Below are positions 1-11,445 of a stretch of 28,154 nt of DNA, piece after piece (position 1 is the stretch's first letter; the number at the start of each line of letters is the position of its first letter). Below the pieces are notes generated by a model. It saw nothing but the letters and a program-made list of their open reading frames with translations, made no database searches and was not told where the DNA came from. The stretch lies in assembly GCA_034698045.1 (NCBI GenBank), contig JAQGAU010000435.1, forward strand, positions 1 through 28,154, given 5' to 3'. The position numbers were made by a program, and so were the translations under genes. The stretch comes from Paramacrobiotus richtersi. Lineage: Eukaryota; Tardigrada; Eutardigrada; Parachela; Macrobiotidae.

Positions 1-1074
1 TTGGCGAAGGTTACAAAGGGGACCCGGCAATAATGTCCGGGGGGACATTTTGGCAGGGGGGACATAATTGACGGTCATAGATGTCGATGAACTGCGATAT
101 CCACAAACTCGAAAGCTTTTCTTTATATAGCTAGGGGATCTGAAATGTGCGGGGTAGTCGCGAGGTTTATTGAAGATTCGCCGAATGTGAAGGTTTACCA
201 GCTTTACCTGCGGCGGGGGGTGTTCAGAAATCCGCCCAGCCTGTTTCAGTGATACCAAACTGTACTGGGTTACACACTTGTTTTCTGCACAAGGAACTAG
301 TTTCAACATCTTTCATTTTCACGGTATTCCCAAACAAATTCTCGTAACGTTCAGACTCCGTTTTACGTGTTCATTGACTGTGCGGTGTGAAACATGATCA
401 CGAAGATCTCCCACATCGTTGTTATGCAACAGACTCATGCCGTGCGTTACGATTATCAATTGTCCGCCGAAATTTGAGCAAGTCCATTACACAGAAGTGA
501 CAGAACAACAGCCTGTAAAAGGAACACGAATGTTACGTGTATTCTTTGCCGAAACCGTATGGTGAAATAAACAGAATTTCACAATAAACAATCGCATTCA
601 ACCAGAGAGAACAATGCAAAAACATCTTTAAACACACACACGCGGGCGAATGCTCGAGATCAAATTGGATGTCATAAAGCATAACGTTTCGAAACGTCTG
701 TGCCCGCCAGCGCATTTTTTGTGAAAGTCATAAACAGCATTAACGCAAGAACATCATTGTTTGCAAATTTCCATTAAGAAATTCCCTAATGTAGGCTATA
801 AGCGAACAAAAAGATCTCGGGTATAATTTCGAGCTTGCTCTATAAATGTGGGAGGTTTCAAGGCAGGGCTTCCTTTTTAACAAACCGTGTGTTCATCCGA
901 GCCTGGGGCACAGAATTGTTCCTGTATTTTGTATATCGACTTTGATATATATTAAGGGAGCACTTTCCAGCAAGGCCGGACTCGAACAACTAGAATTTTA
1001 ACTTAGTCACACTTTTCATGAAGCAAAGGTCATTTTAGAAGTACATATCCGTGAACAGCTGAATTTGTACGGAA
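1..1074. other. Intergenic DNA upstream of G1
   Basis: I see no convincing gene here. The one longer open frame (533-715, minus) has no recognisable features. The first 80 bases are G-rich, with GGGGGGACAT repeated around positions 38 and 55. A loosely similar GGGACAT motif lies inverted near 2830-2875. The last 60 bases before the G1 start align with the bases just before the G2 start (both contain AGCTGAA followed by a GAAAATG-like start context), so the proximal 5' region of these two genes shares ancestry. Confidence 0.5.
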
Positions 1075-2173
1075 ATGTACAGCAACGCGACAAACAACGG
1101 CAGTCTTGTTGGAAATTATGTAATCACATCTGTCTTTACCGCATCCCTTAGCACCAATTCAGTCATCCTGTGGGTATCGGCATATGCATCGGTGTGCTTC
1201 TGCGGCACACTCAGTAACCTTCTTATGATCGGACTGATTGCCGTGCACCAACAGCTTCGAACATCTTGTGGAATTCTTATTTCACATTCCTTGGTGAGCC
1301 ATACAGCATTGTTAGCAGTCAGTTTCCCTATTCTTGTAATTCTCGTGGGGATCAAACAGTTAGCCGGTTTATCAGTGAATCCTGTATACTGCGACTTAAT
1401 CATGTGGCTCCAGATGACCAGTCGATACGCCGGAAACTTTATCGAAACGCACATTGCAATGAACCGGGTTGTGGCGTTATGTCTACCTTACAAGTACCGC
1501 ACCTTCGCCAACCGGACACTGGAGAACGGCGTTGTCGTGGCGTGCTGGGTTGGATCTGCGGTGCTGGCCTGTCTGGGCTGCTTTGATCTTGGAGTTGACT
1601 ACATTTTGGTGTCGGCAGGGAACTGCAGTGTTATTCAGAAAGGAGCGTTCGGAGTGGTCACTTTCGTTGTAGGATACTACTTGCCCTTTGCCGTGACAGG
1701 TGCCGGCTACATTTTGGTGAACCTGAAGATGCTGTTTACCAAGCGACATAGAAGCCGTGAAGTTCGTTCGGCGACTGAGGATGTAAAGAGCAAGAAGGTG
1801 GAAAAGCGCCGACTGAACACTGCCAACATGGTGTTTGTATCATGTATTTGGAATACGATGTGTTATTTGGGCGTGCCCATCGCCATAAATGTGGCGCCGT
1901 GGCTGTTTGCGAAGCAGCCGTTGGTTATTCTGTGGCTGGGACTTCTGCAGGTTGTTGGATATGCTACAGAGCCGGTAAGAGAATGAATTCGCTGGTTATT
2001 TTTCTAAATCATTCACCTAATTTCTAAGCTGTTGTCTGCAGCTGATCTTTTTCGCAATGAATGCGGAGTATCGGATGCAGCTTTCTCGTACAATGAGAAA
2101 GATAACGTCGGCAGAGGATGAATCGCAGCGGACTCGCGAATCGACCCAACAGAAGATTTGGACGCCTCCATAA
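1075..2173 (+). CDS. G1: class A-like seven-transmembrane receptor, subfamily A, intact
   Basis: This is a two-exon gene: exon 1 is 1075-1974, the intron is 1975-2041 (GTAAGA...TGCAG), and exon 2 is 2042-2173. The product is 343 aa. The extracellular N-terminus has two N-glycosylation sequons (N4, N8). TM1 is about 31-56 (N48 = N1.50), TM2 about 65-91, TM3 about 106-130, TM4 about 150-170 (W158), TM5 about 196-220 (P204), TM6 about 250-270 (W259) and TM7 about 283-305. C106 and C184 are placed to form the usual TM3-ECL2 disulfide. Position 2.50, exactly 28 residues after N48, is H76 rather than Asp. DRY is N130-R131-V, and NPxxY is EPLIF (299-303). The intron falls in phase 0 right after P300. 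Exon 2 adds helix 8 (MNAEYR) and a charged tail. It is most likely a plasma-membrane receptor coupling to G proteins through R3.50; the ligand is unknown. The closest neighbour in sequence is G2. Confidence 0.92.
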
Positions 2174-3529
2174 AATGCGCTTGCTGGTGGGTTTAGTGTC
2201 CTTCGAGAATTTTTCGGTTCATTCTCACGACTGTTTGCTTTCGGTGAATCTGACAGGAATTTAAAGTCGGTGCAGCAGGCAATCCATGCACCTTCCTTTG
2301 TAGACTTTAATTATATACGTATCGGTTTTTAGAATACTGTTGTTGCTTGGTAATATTTAATTGCCTGCAGACTAAGGTTACCTCTACTGGCTCTACAGGA
2401 AGAAAGAATGTCTTAAGCGGCCGTATTGTTTAGATTGCTCATCACTGCTGTATTTTTGTATTACGGGCAGGGTGTAGCCAAATCTAGCGGACTGATTATT
2501 CGGAAGTTATTGTAGCTGGTTAGACGATAAGATCCTCCCTAATTATAAGACGACTAGACTGATCGTTTACAAAGTGGACTGTTAACTGGGTCTACCAATC
2601 ATGAAAATTCAACACAGAAATGTCGGGACTGGAACAAAATCTGAAACTGGTGAGTTACTGAACCGTTTTTCGAAGCATCGGACCGAATTGGATTATTTTT
2701 TATGCTACCTCGCGAGTTGATATTGAATCTGTTGATTATTTAATTATTTTGATGTATACAGTACATTCAGCGCATGCCGATGTCACAGGCCGAAATAATT
2801 CTGATTCTGGAGAATAATCCTTATCGGGGAGTTGACTAATGTCCCGCGCTCCCAAAACCCCTAATGTCCAGTACTAGCTACGTCATCAGTTAGCAGACCG
2901 ACGGATGGACCTACTGGATCCTGAGATAACTGGCAGAACAAAAATGGTGATCCGACGCCACTACAATACATACAGTCTGTACATTGTCTGTTTCTGGCTA
3001 TCTTTGAATACATATTGTCAGCCATTTTCGCAGCCACGTCCGCGGCGATCAGCAGTCACTGTTGCGGGCATTGCGTGTCGTATATATTTGCGATCTATGT
3101 ACGAAGTAGGTACTGGTCGCTGTGCTCATGTTTCCAATATATTCTCGGAGGCGAGGCACAACTATGTGTAATAACAATGCACAAATATCCATGATTACAA
3201 GTCCCATAGGGATTCTGGATACAGAACAAATTTACGATAGAGGTGGATACATTCCTAGATTCCCTTTTAATATTGATGTGGGTAGAATCACTGCACGGGA
3301 TTAATTTTGAGAAACACTGTGACACAATCTTGGCCAGGAGCATGCGAGCACCCTGGCGTATTGGCTATTGCATGTCAGATCTGGCATATTACAGGTGCGG
3401 CTTTGTTTAGTAAAGTAAAGGAACGGCGGCAGCAAAACGTCGCTTTGTTAACCAAACCCTCAGCTCTATCGCATTTTCGTGAGCTATCGCAGTTTTTTAC
3501 CACAGTTTATAGCTGAAAGTTTTGCGAAA
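2174..3529. other. Intergenic DNA between G1 and G2
   Basis: I recognise no gene. The open frames at 2905-3171 and 3095-3343 overlap on opposite strands and have no domain-like features. The last ~30 bases before 3530 resemble the G1 start region. Around 2835-2875 two TAATGTCC motifs lie close together, inverted relative to the G-rich motif at 38-70. Confidence 0.4.
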
Positions 3530-4605
3530 ATGAATGGCAACATGACCCTTGCAGGAAACTATACAAATACATCGGTCTTTCCCGTAACAGTAAGCTTCAG
3601 TTCAGTTACACAGTGGGTATCAATATATTTATCGGTATGCGTCTGCGGCACACTGAGTAACCTTCTCATCAGTGGACTGATTGTCAGCCATCACCAGCTT
3701 CGGACATCTTGTGGCATCCTTATTTCCCATTCCCTGATAAGCCACACAGCACTATGTGCTATCAGTTTACCCATTCTTGCCATTTCCGTGGGGATGAAGC
3801 AACTGGCCGGTTTACCAGTGAATCCTAAATACTGCGGCCTATTCATGTGGTTTCAGATGACCTGTCGGTATGCCGGTAACTTTATTGAGACGCACATTGC
3901 GATGAACCGGGTTGTAGCGCTATGTCTACCCTATAAATACCGTAGCTTCACCAAACGAACTCTGGAGAATACCGTTGTCGTCATGTGCTGGGTTGGGTCT
4001 GCGGTTTTGGCCTGTCTAGGCTGCTTCGATCTTGGAGTTGTCTACCTCCTGGTGTCAGCAGGGAATTGTAGTATTATTCAGAAAGGGGTGTTCGGAGTGG
4101 TCACTTTCGTTGTAGGATACTATTTACCCTTTGCACTGACGGGTGCCGGCTACATTTTGGTGAATCTGAAGATGTTGGTTACTAAGCGACAAAGCAGCCG
4201 AGAAGTCGGTTCCGCGATTGAAAACCTGAAACAAAAGAAGCTGGAAAAGCGCAGACTGACCACAGCGAATATGGTGTTTGTATCGTTTCTCTGGAATGCG
4301 GTGTGTTATTTGGGCGTGCCGGTTGCCATCAATGTGGCGCCTTGGTTGCTGACGAAGCAGCCAATGGTTATTCTCTGGCTGGGTCTCCCACAGGTTGTGG
4401 GATACGCTACTGACAAGTGAGCCGGTAAGCACGAATTCACTGACTAGTACCATAAATCAACATGCGTTGTCTGTAGCTTATATTTTTCGCAATGAATGCG
4501 GAATACCGGACGCAGCTTGCTCGGACGATGAGAAAAATAACGTCGACAATTGCGAAGGACGGATCCCAACCGGAATCGACCCAGCAAAGGACTGGAACCC
4601 GCTAG
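3530..4605 (+). CDS. G2: class A-like receptor, subfamily A, with a 7-nt insertion breaking TM7
   Basis: This is a close paralog of G1. I start it at 3530 because the start there aligns with the G1 start; the frame is open back to 3479. Exon 1 covers TM1 to mid-TM7 with N44 (1.50), H72 (2.50), C102 (3.25), N126-R127-V (DRY site) and W4.50. At the end of exon 1 G1 reads GCT ACA GAG CCG then GTAAGA. G2 reads GCT ACT, seven extra bases (4412-4418, GACAAGT), then GAG CCG and GTAAGC (donor 4425). The insertion shifts the frame and creates a TGA at 4418-4420. Exon 2 (4477-4605, after TGTAG) is perfectly open and encodes LIFFAMNAEYR plus a tail, but it joins in frame only if exon 1 ends in phase 0. 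Either the protein stops near residue 296 without the NPxxY region and helix 8, or a different donor is used. An in-frame GTTGTG follows CAG at 4391-4393. It could be a recent pseudogene. Confidence 0.8.
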
Positions 4606-7013
4606 TGAAAAGCATTTGCAAGTTAGCTTGATGCTTTCCTTTGGAAACCCCATTCAGTGTAACACGCATACCATATGTTTCCCTTAATAACATTCAGTGT
4701 TTTAATTTCCTTTGCATGGACGAATATTTAATGTATATCCTATCAAACCAGCTACGAGTTACGGCGCATTATTCCTATGCTTAAGTGCTAAAACATAAAC
4801 CATGTCGGCTTGGTTTTTCCGGTTCTAAAAGACGCCTTTTTACTAACCACTCTAATGAGCGCGACTGTCTCTTCGCACCAAAAGTTTTGCTATCCACGGG
4901 AGAAAAACCTAACGCTCCAGGATTGACTGAACTCCCGAAACTGCAAACGGCAAATTTATGTTGTCGCTCCCGGTTTCTGGATTTATTGTCTTGTGTGATG
5001 AAACATGCGTTTTGATCCGATACGTGGTATTCAAGGTTACGAACGGCGGCTTCCAATTATATGATGTTCACTGTCAGCGGCAAGTAGCAGCGTTGCCTAA
5101 AAGACAAAAGTAGTCAATGTTTGGGTTATGATCGGTAGTTTACGTCTAATGTCGATTACTATTCTCAAAATCATAAACACGATGTTAGACTTATGCTCAT
5201 CAGACGCAAATTTGGATAATTTTAACTTGTTTATTGTTATGTGTATGTATATTTAAAAGTCAAAATAGTTTTCCTTTGTAAATGGAAAATTAAGCCATTT
5301 TTATTTTGCTTAATGGAATTCTGGCGAATCATGAGAGCATGCTTCCTGTTGCTGAGAAAATACTGCGCATTGGCAACAAAGGGATTTGCATTGGTTTATT
5401 GCCATCAACACATGTACAGTTATGACATATCTGGAGGAGAGCATGACTTTGACAAGATGATAGGTAATACGCGAACGGATCAATAGACCTGTAGAAAAAC
5501 CGGGAACGCATAGACAAAATGTCCCCAGTGGCTAGTAGGAATAAAACTCACATACTTATGGTATTCAATTTTACTTACCGTTATCGGGCTTATGCGCAGT
5601 CTTGCGCTTATTATTAGTCAAAAATGGAGGTACAATTCAAAGCATTGTGTTAGTCAAGTAAAGTAAGTGCCCAAGTAATCTATAGTTTTGCTTATTTTAA
5701 GTGAATAGGTTTACTTTTGCTTAAATATAATTAAAGCGGTCGCAATTTCCAAACATAATCAAATTTCCGGTAGTTCATTATACTATTAGGGAGACCGCAA
5801 TGTTCATCAGAGGCAGCAATACATTGCACTAAATACTGATCTGATGCTTTATAATGTCAAGGAAAGGTACTTCGTTGTAAGGACATCTGTACATTAATAC
5901 TTTCGTCGGTACTGTCCAGAAATTTACCATGCCTATTGTGCATCCTTCTTAACCCGGAATATCGGCCGCGCAAACTCGTATGTGTTTGGTGAAATTCATA
6001 CAACTCAACCTTTCTCTGCGGCACGAGGTTAACTTCGGAGTGCGTGTCTCTGCTGTGATTCGCCTTTCTTGAGATGCAGTACTCAAGAAATCGGATTTCA
6101 TGTTGTTGGAAAAACTATACCAATGATAAAGTCCTACAATAAAGCGTGCCATACGTTACGAGAACATTTTGGATATGCGGGTATGTTATTGTTTACACAT
6201 TCACATCGACACAATACGTTTACGTCTTCGCGTATTTCCTGGCGCTTTTGTTTCTTCACCCGGCAATGTCCACTACATCACCGAATGGGCCGATCGTTTT
6301 GAAATTGGTGCAGAATATTAATAATAGTACAAATAGCACTAGTACGATACCTGATTTGTTTCTGAATTTTAAACCAGTTGTTGGTTAGATCCAACGTGGA
6401 GAAAAATTTCACCGAATGGTCACTGTGCCATACGAAGTTATACAAATGCATCTGCATGTTTAACCGAACTTCCGGTCACACCAACTGCAACCGTAGCGCA
6501 AAAATGGCTTGCTTGGCCAACACCGTTGTCTGTTGCTGCTTAGTCTCTTTTCATGGGTTAGCCGATATGCTGATCGACCTCATGCCGCATGAGATTGCAA
6601 ACAAAACTGCAGAAAATTGACATGTTTTTCAGACGGGTATGACGTCCTTCCCGTTGCGGTTGTTACGTTCATGAGCGCGGGATGTGGGGCAGGCAATGAT
6701 GAGCCAGGAATGGCCCTCGAGGGTCCTGGTGGGCACAACATCATTAAATTCCTTGGCAACCAAACAGCAATTGCTTAACCACCTTGCCATCATGAACATA
6801 TTCAGTCCCATCTGTACACTTCTTGAATATTGTCCTATATGTTGCATACTGTCCGTAGGGTATACAATACAATTCCACATTCCACATATCGAATGATGTT
6901 AAATATCCCTTATTATTGTAATCTTTAACTTGGAGAATTTCAAGACTGTCAGAAGCGAATTGGGCGTCAGCGTGTGCCTTGCCGATCTGTGCGTGGGATT
7001 TGCTTTTCCCTGA
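4606..7013. other. Long intergenic stretch between G2 and G3
   Basis: I recognise no gene family. A compact segment at 4781-5056 is open on both strands at once (91 codons minus, 76 codons plus at 4785-5015) without domain features. Short frames at 6146-6388, 6378-6620 and 6629-6880 contain hydrophobic patches but no continuous homology that I can see. Between 5517 and 5900 the DNA is AT-rich and featureless. Near 6955-7010 the plus strand reads LADLCVGF, which superficially resembles a receptor TM2, but it is isolated and stops at once. Confidence 0.35.
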
Positions 7014-8136
7014 TTATTTTACGTTCCGCAATCTTCTGGCGATCCGCAAGACCTCCACCTGGTACTCCGTGTTCATAGCAAAGAATACGATCTGCAATTA
7101 AAACAGAGCGTTAAATATTGCAAAGAACGTTAGCAAAAACACCCGGTATAGCTGCCCGCTCTACTGTTTTCTATTATTATTGCATCACTACACAACAGCC
7201 TTAACTCTTTAGAAGATACTCTAATGGATTTTTCACGCTTACTGGATTCGTAACATATCCAACAATCTGTAGAGTTCCCAGCCAGAAAATTACAAGCGGC
7301 TGCTGAATAAATAATCTGGGCGAAACTTCTATGGCGATCGGCATGACTAGATAAGAAACCAAACTCCAACAGAATGAAATGAACATCATGTTTGCCTTGG
7401 TCTGTCGGTTCCTCAGTTTCGCCCTATCAACATCACTCGGAGTGTTGTACGCAGCAACAGCATTTCTCCTCCTGGGGGTCAACATTCTTAGGTATATAAC
7501 GGCGTAACAGGCACCAGTCAACGCCAACGGAGCCCAGAATCCAAGCGCAAAAGTGGCAGGACTCAGTCCGTTGTTCCCGTGAGCAATATTGCAAATCCCC
7601 GACGGTAACATAATGTATTTGACACCCAAACCGAAACACCCAAGCGAGGCGAGAGTTCCGGCAGCAATCCATAAAACAATTACTATAAGATTCTCCAGCT
7701 TATTTCGGGAGAACGCACGGTATCTATGTGGAGAAAACAGCGCAACCACACGATTAAGGGCTATGTAGGTTTCGGTCCACTTGGCAGCGTAGCGAAAGGT
7801 CATTTGGAACCACATCATATAGTTGCAGTGCGCTGAAGTGAAATGGTCGTACTTGACGACATGTTTTTCATACACAAAAATAGCAAAGACTGGATTAGAT
7901 ATCACGCTAAGAGCCCCGTGGGCAAGCAGGCAGTGTCCGATTAAAAGACCACATCCAGTGCTTAAGTTCCGCACAGAAAAAATAAGGCTGGCTAGAAGGA
8001 GGTTACCGATCCCACCGCCATAGCATAGTGCCAGATATGTAGACACCCATGCTGTAATTGCTGCAACTGGGAGAAACTGAGACGTTCGGTTCGAAACGGC
8101 CAAACAAGTTGCATTTCCTGACATGTTCAAAGCCAT
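7014..8136 (-). CDS. G3: class A-like receptor, subfamily B, intact, opposite orientation
   Basis: Exon 1 is 8136-7243, the intron is 7242-7092 (GTAAGC...TGCAG, 151 nt, the longest in the family here), and exon 2 is 7091-7014. The product is 323 aa. The frame is open upstream to 8289, but 8136 matches the MALN/MAFN start of the paralogs, and G8 has an in-frame TGA just before that ATG. Sequons are at N4, N8 and N16. Signature positions are N45 (1.50), H73 (2.50), C104 (3.25), N128-R129-V (DRY site), W156 (4.50), C182 (ECL2), P203 (5.50), W257 in TM6 and N297-P298-I-V-F (NPxxY). The intracellular loop 3 is short and basic. Exon 2 encodes IVFFAMNTEYQ and a short basic tail ending in NVK. This is the only subfamily B copy with no visible lesion, and the only gene on the minus strand. 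Ligand and function cannot be inferred. Confidence 0.92.
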
Positions 8137-9330
8137 TTCACTCTTCTGCAACAAAGTTGTGCGCTGCCAGCGTGATATACCATACAGCCGGACAGAATAT
8201 GCGACCGCTACTTCTGCTGCAGATCTGGATCCTCGAGAAGCGATATGCATTAAGCTTATTCCACTTGAATCCGCCGTTTCCGATAGCAAACGTCACGCCA
8301 TCGGCTATTCTGGAATCTTAGGCAATTAAAAATTTAATTATCGAAGAGCTGTCGGGAATGGCTCGCTCATTCAGCCTAGTCGAAGTTCACTATCTACCTT
8401 CGCTGACCTTTCTTGTTCGATATTATTTGGCGCAAATTGCGTTCTTATTGCGGAGTAAACATCGAATCAAAAGCTGTCTGCCGCGATCAACAGGAAATGT
8501 TTCTCCCCCAAGCACAACCGATAACTCTGCCGTCAGCGAAACGTTATTTTAGCGGGACCTCGCTCTAGATCTGCTGTGCAGACTTGTAACGTTCCGTCTA
8601 GCTGACGTTGACTCACTGGAACGCTATATATATATGACCGAAACGACATCATATTTAATTACTGTCTTTTTGCAGTCTTCTTCCTAAACAAAGAAAGACT
8701 TTTTGGTGTTTCCGGGAACGTTCAGTGTTTGTTCTGTGGAACCATTTCTCCATTTCCTTTGCTTTAAGTTTAAGAATTATATCGGTATGTTTGTCTCAAG
8801 GGACATCAAACCCGTATCCGTCGCTAAGGCAATACAGCATTAATTTTAATCTAGAACGAACTTGCAATGCTGTATTATAGTACTGTCGCTTATGATTACT
8901 GTGTTACGCGATAGTAAACAAACCCAGGTTGTTTCAAGTTCCTGAAGTTGGACCAAGTTAACTGGTATTCCGTGATCTCAGCTGACGATTGCATGAATGG
9001 TCGAAAACTCCTTTCAAAAGTCGTGTACAGTATGTAGAACATATGTGTACACCCGTTTTAACAAGTGTTTTTTATAGATTTTGAAAGACAATAAAACGCC
9101 TCAGACTTCTAATTGTGATTTATATACCTTTCGAAGTGCCTTGAGTACATTGTGCGATACTCAAGCATAAAAACGAAGTCAAATGCAGCGAATTCCGGTG
9201 CGTAATTTTGACAGTTGAAGATACCGTCTAAAATATTGCGCAATCGTCGACATACACACGCTATATCAGAACCTGTAATGACGGTAATATTATGTTCTTC
9301 CTCCCTGCACATGCTGAATGGTTAAACATG
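8137..9330 (-). repeat. Subfamily B 5' flank, G3 copy
   Basis: Read on the minus strand, this segment aligns over about 1 kb with the DNA upstream of G6, G7 and G8. Shared blocks include GGAAACACCAAAA, CTTTGTTTAGG, AACATTTCCTGTTGATCG, ATCGAACAAG and AGGTCAGCGAAGGTAG. The distal end (about 9110-9330) matches 17240-17420 and part matches near 20780 (GAGTATCGC...GCACTTCGAA). A TATATATATA tract lies at about 8625-8636. The flank probably carries the promoter and 5' UTR of the duplicated unit, but no start site can be fixed from sequence alone. Confidence 0.7.
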
Positions 9331-9756
9331 CAGTCATGATAAACTGTATCAAGGACACACCCCGCAAAAATCTCAGTTAAAGGCCAATTCAGTGTCTCTC
9401 AAGATCCTGGATCTTGGGCAAACGGGCTGACGGGCAGCGAGACTATGAGTGCACAGTCTCTTGGGCTGCCCAAAAAGCATCCCGGGACAGTAAGAGTGCA
9501 CCGCTCTCGTTTGCCCAAAATAGGATTTCGGGCATGCTCGACATCCATTTCGGGCAGCCGAGAGAGGGAGGGGCATTGCTTCCTTTTCGAGCAAGCCCGA
9601 GATACTCAGACCAATAGGGGAAGGCTGACCGCCAGTGCGTCAGCGCAGGCAACTGCCGTCTGATACATATACGTACATACAAGTACAGTACATGCATAGA
9701 TGACTATAGTATACTGTGGTACATGTATACGCAGAATGATTTTATACACATGTACG

Positions 9757-9918
9757 TACAGTTTGAATACTTTGATAATTTACTTTATTTTGATTACTTT
9801 GAAACAGGTCCGGTTAATAAACACACATATGCTAAAGGCTGATGTATACTTTTGATATGTTTCTTCATTAACCGGACCGTTTTAATTTAATCAGAGTAAA
9901 GTAAAGTATGAAACTGTA
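9757..9918. repeat. Imperfect palindrome inside the TTAA element
   Basis: Arms of about 74 and 66 bases face each other around a centre near 9840. They share TACAGTTT, TACTTTA, TTTGATTA and GGTCCGGTTAAT on the left, with complements on the right (ATTAACCGGACC at about 9868-9879, AAACTGTA at 9911-9918). It would extrude as a hairpin and may be a nested foldback element. Confidence 0.7.
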
Positions 9919-10326
9919 AGAGCGCGTGTATCGAATTATTTTGCGTATACATGTACTTTACATATATGTGTTAATGGATATTTTCGATAATTTATATCTA
10001 ACATAGCGTATGTAAATAAAATAAAATTGAATGAATTAAAAACATACAGAAACTGAAATATAACAGTATATTAACCAAACCTAATCGAACAAGAAAATTC
10101 GAGTGCAACCGGAAATTTTCCAACATAGCAGTGGCTGTATTTAATATTGCATACTGTACATAATGCTCTGCATACTACATATATCTTATATGAGTCCATG
10201 GATGGCATCAGAAAGCGCTTATACAGTGTGAAATTATTTTCATAATTATTAACTGTTAACAAGAGTTAAGAGATCCTAGCCGCAAAACAATATTCGATTT
10301 GAACCGGCTGTTGCCAATTTGCCAGT

Positions 10327-10414
10327 CGGCTTGCCATGACCATAATACCGGCTTGCCATGCCTGTAATGTTGGCTTGCCATAGACCACTTATCGGCTTGC
10401 TATAAAGACGGCTG
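10327..10414 (+). repeat. Four tandem copies of a 22-bp unit
   Basis: CGGCTTGCCAT starts at 10327 and 10349, TGGCTTGCCAT at 10371 and CGGCTTGCTAT at 10393, an exact 22-bp period. The second half of each unit is diverged. The array lies inside the TTAA element. Confidence 0.85.
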
Positions 10415-10912
10415 CCGGCCACATATCGCCCTGTCCCTCTGCGGTATGATATCAGTGCACGAATGGGATGACTTTCGGGCAGTTGGACTATGAGCGCACA
10501 GCAGTTCGGGCAAATGGGCAGCCAAGAGTCGAGCAAGCTCCCGTTGCCCATTTTCCCATCTGCCCGAAAAGGTATTCAGGCAGGCCAAACCGGCTGCTCG
10601 TCTCATTTTATACAGTCTTGAGAGACACTGAATTGGCCTTAAGAGGCCTTTGGATGTTGTTAAGAAGACGAGTTTGCATGCGTCTACTCGCCGTGTAGTC
10701 CTGAGTCCGAACGGGTCGACAGTGTCCTTTATTGTACGGTACACATAACGCCACAACTCGGTCTATCGCAGTTTCCCGATAGGCATCTTGATAGTTTCCC
10801 CCATATCGGACTATGGATGAACCCTAACTCAATTACGAGTTTTTGAATTTATCACAAGGCCATTTGTTCTCGCACTTATGATTCTTATGAAATTGTAACT
10901 TTACCGTGCGGT

Positions 10913-11217
10913 TAGAAAGTATCCAATCTGCCTCGTTGGAAACATGCATTTGACCTTTCATCAACAGTCAGCAGCGATACCAGGCAAGCAGTGTCCACGT
11001 CAGCTGAGCTTAGGATATCGCCCAGAAGAAGTCATAAAACCGTTTGGCAGAAGCCACTGCGTTGTGAAAACATCAGTCACCTGCGTTTTAAAGGGCAGCA
11101 CATTCATGTGGTTCGTTATTTTAGCAAGGACTGGAGACCGTTCCTGGACGATCCTTGGCAAAACACATCAGGTGATTAAGCCGGGAGCAGCAATGGCTTC
11201 GCGTATTAATCCGGCTT
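10913..11217 (+). repeat. Unidentified repeat, copy 1 (upstream of G4)
   Basis: This segment is related to 14236-14417. Both contain ATGCATTTGA near the start, then GTTCGT, TGGAGACC, TTCCTGGA, TGGCAA or GGGCAA, CACATCAG, GATTAAGCCGGG and GCAATGGCTTC in the same order. In one frame both copies read VVR, four to six changed residues, WRPFLDD and a TAA stop at the same place, so it may derive from the end of a coding exon. The homology also continues past the stop. It ends about 230 bases before the G4 start. Confidence 0.65.
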
Positions 11218-11445
11218 TATATGTCGTAATGCCATAGGGGGAATTTATGCCAAATTGGCTTGTCGACAGGCCGTTATAAGGTGCATCGGATAAGAGCATT
11301 ATGCATACCCGTTTCATTATCTTTCGATGCTCTGGAACGTTTTTACACTCTTCTGTCACTTCTGAAACACTTTAAAATTTTTCGTTAATCGGTGTAGACA
11401 TTAGCATTATTTATATATATACATTGACATTAGGCATTCCTTGTA

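Larger units (their letters stand above)
9381..10638. mobile_element. Non-autonomous DNA element with TTAA flanks and 23-bp inverted ends
   Basis: The left end, GGCCAATTCAGTGTCTCTCA (continuing AGA), is repeated inverted at the right end (about 10616-10638), and both ends abut TTAA (9377-9380 and 10639-10642), consistent with a TTAA target-site duplication. One extra A sits at the left junction. Subterminal regions (9410-9610, 10470-10590) are dense in GGGCA/TGCCC motifs in both orientations, including TTTCGGGCA near 9527, 9558 and 10473 and its complement near 10562, which is the kind of pattern a transposase binds. No transposase frame is present. The outermost bases are GG...CC rather than the CC...GG usual for piggyBac, so I assign no superfamily. 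Confidence 0.65.

Noticed and set aside
6937-7011. Plus-strand LADLCVGF resembling TM2 of an ordinary class A receptor
   Set aside because: It is only about eight residues, preceded by stops and followed at once by a stop, with no neighbouring TM1 or TM3. It also runs into the 3' end of G3 on the other strand.
8137-8289. N-terminal extension of G3 from 8289
   Set aside because: It is open but not shared. G8 has an in-frame stop directly before the homologous start, and the MALN start aligns across the subfamily.
9373-9697. Overlapping frames at the left end of the TTAA element as genes
   Set aside because: Several frames on both strands are open only because the segment is GC-rich with repeated TGCCC/GGGCA motifs. 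No protein features are present.
11411-11422. TATATATATA as the G4 promoter
   Set aside because: It lies only about 25-35 bases before the ATG, which would leave essentially no leader. AT-rich runs are common here.
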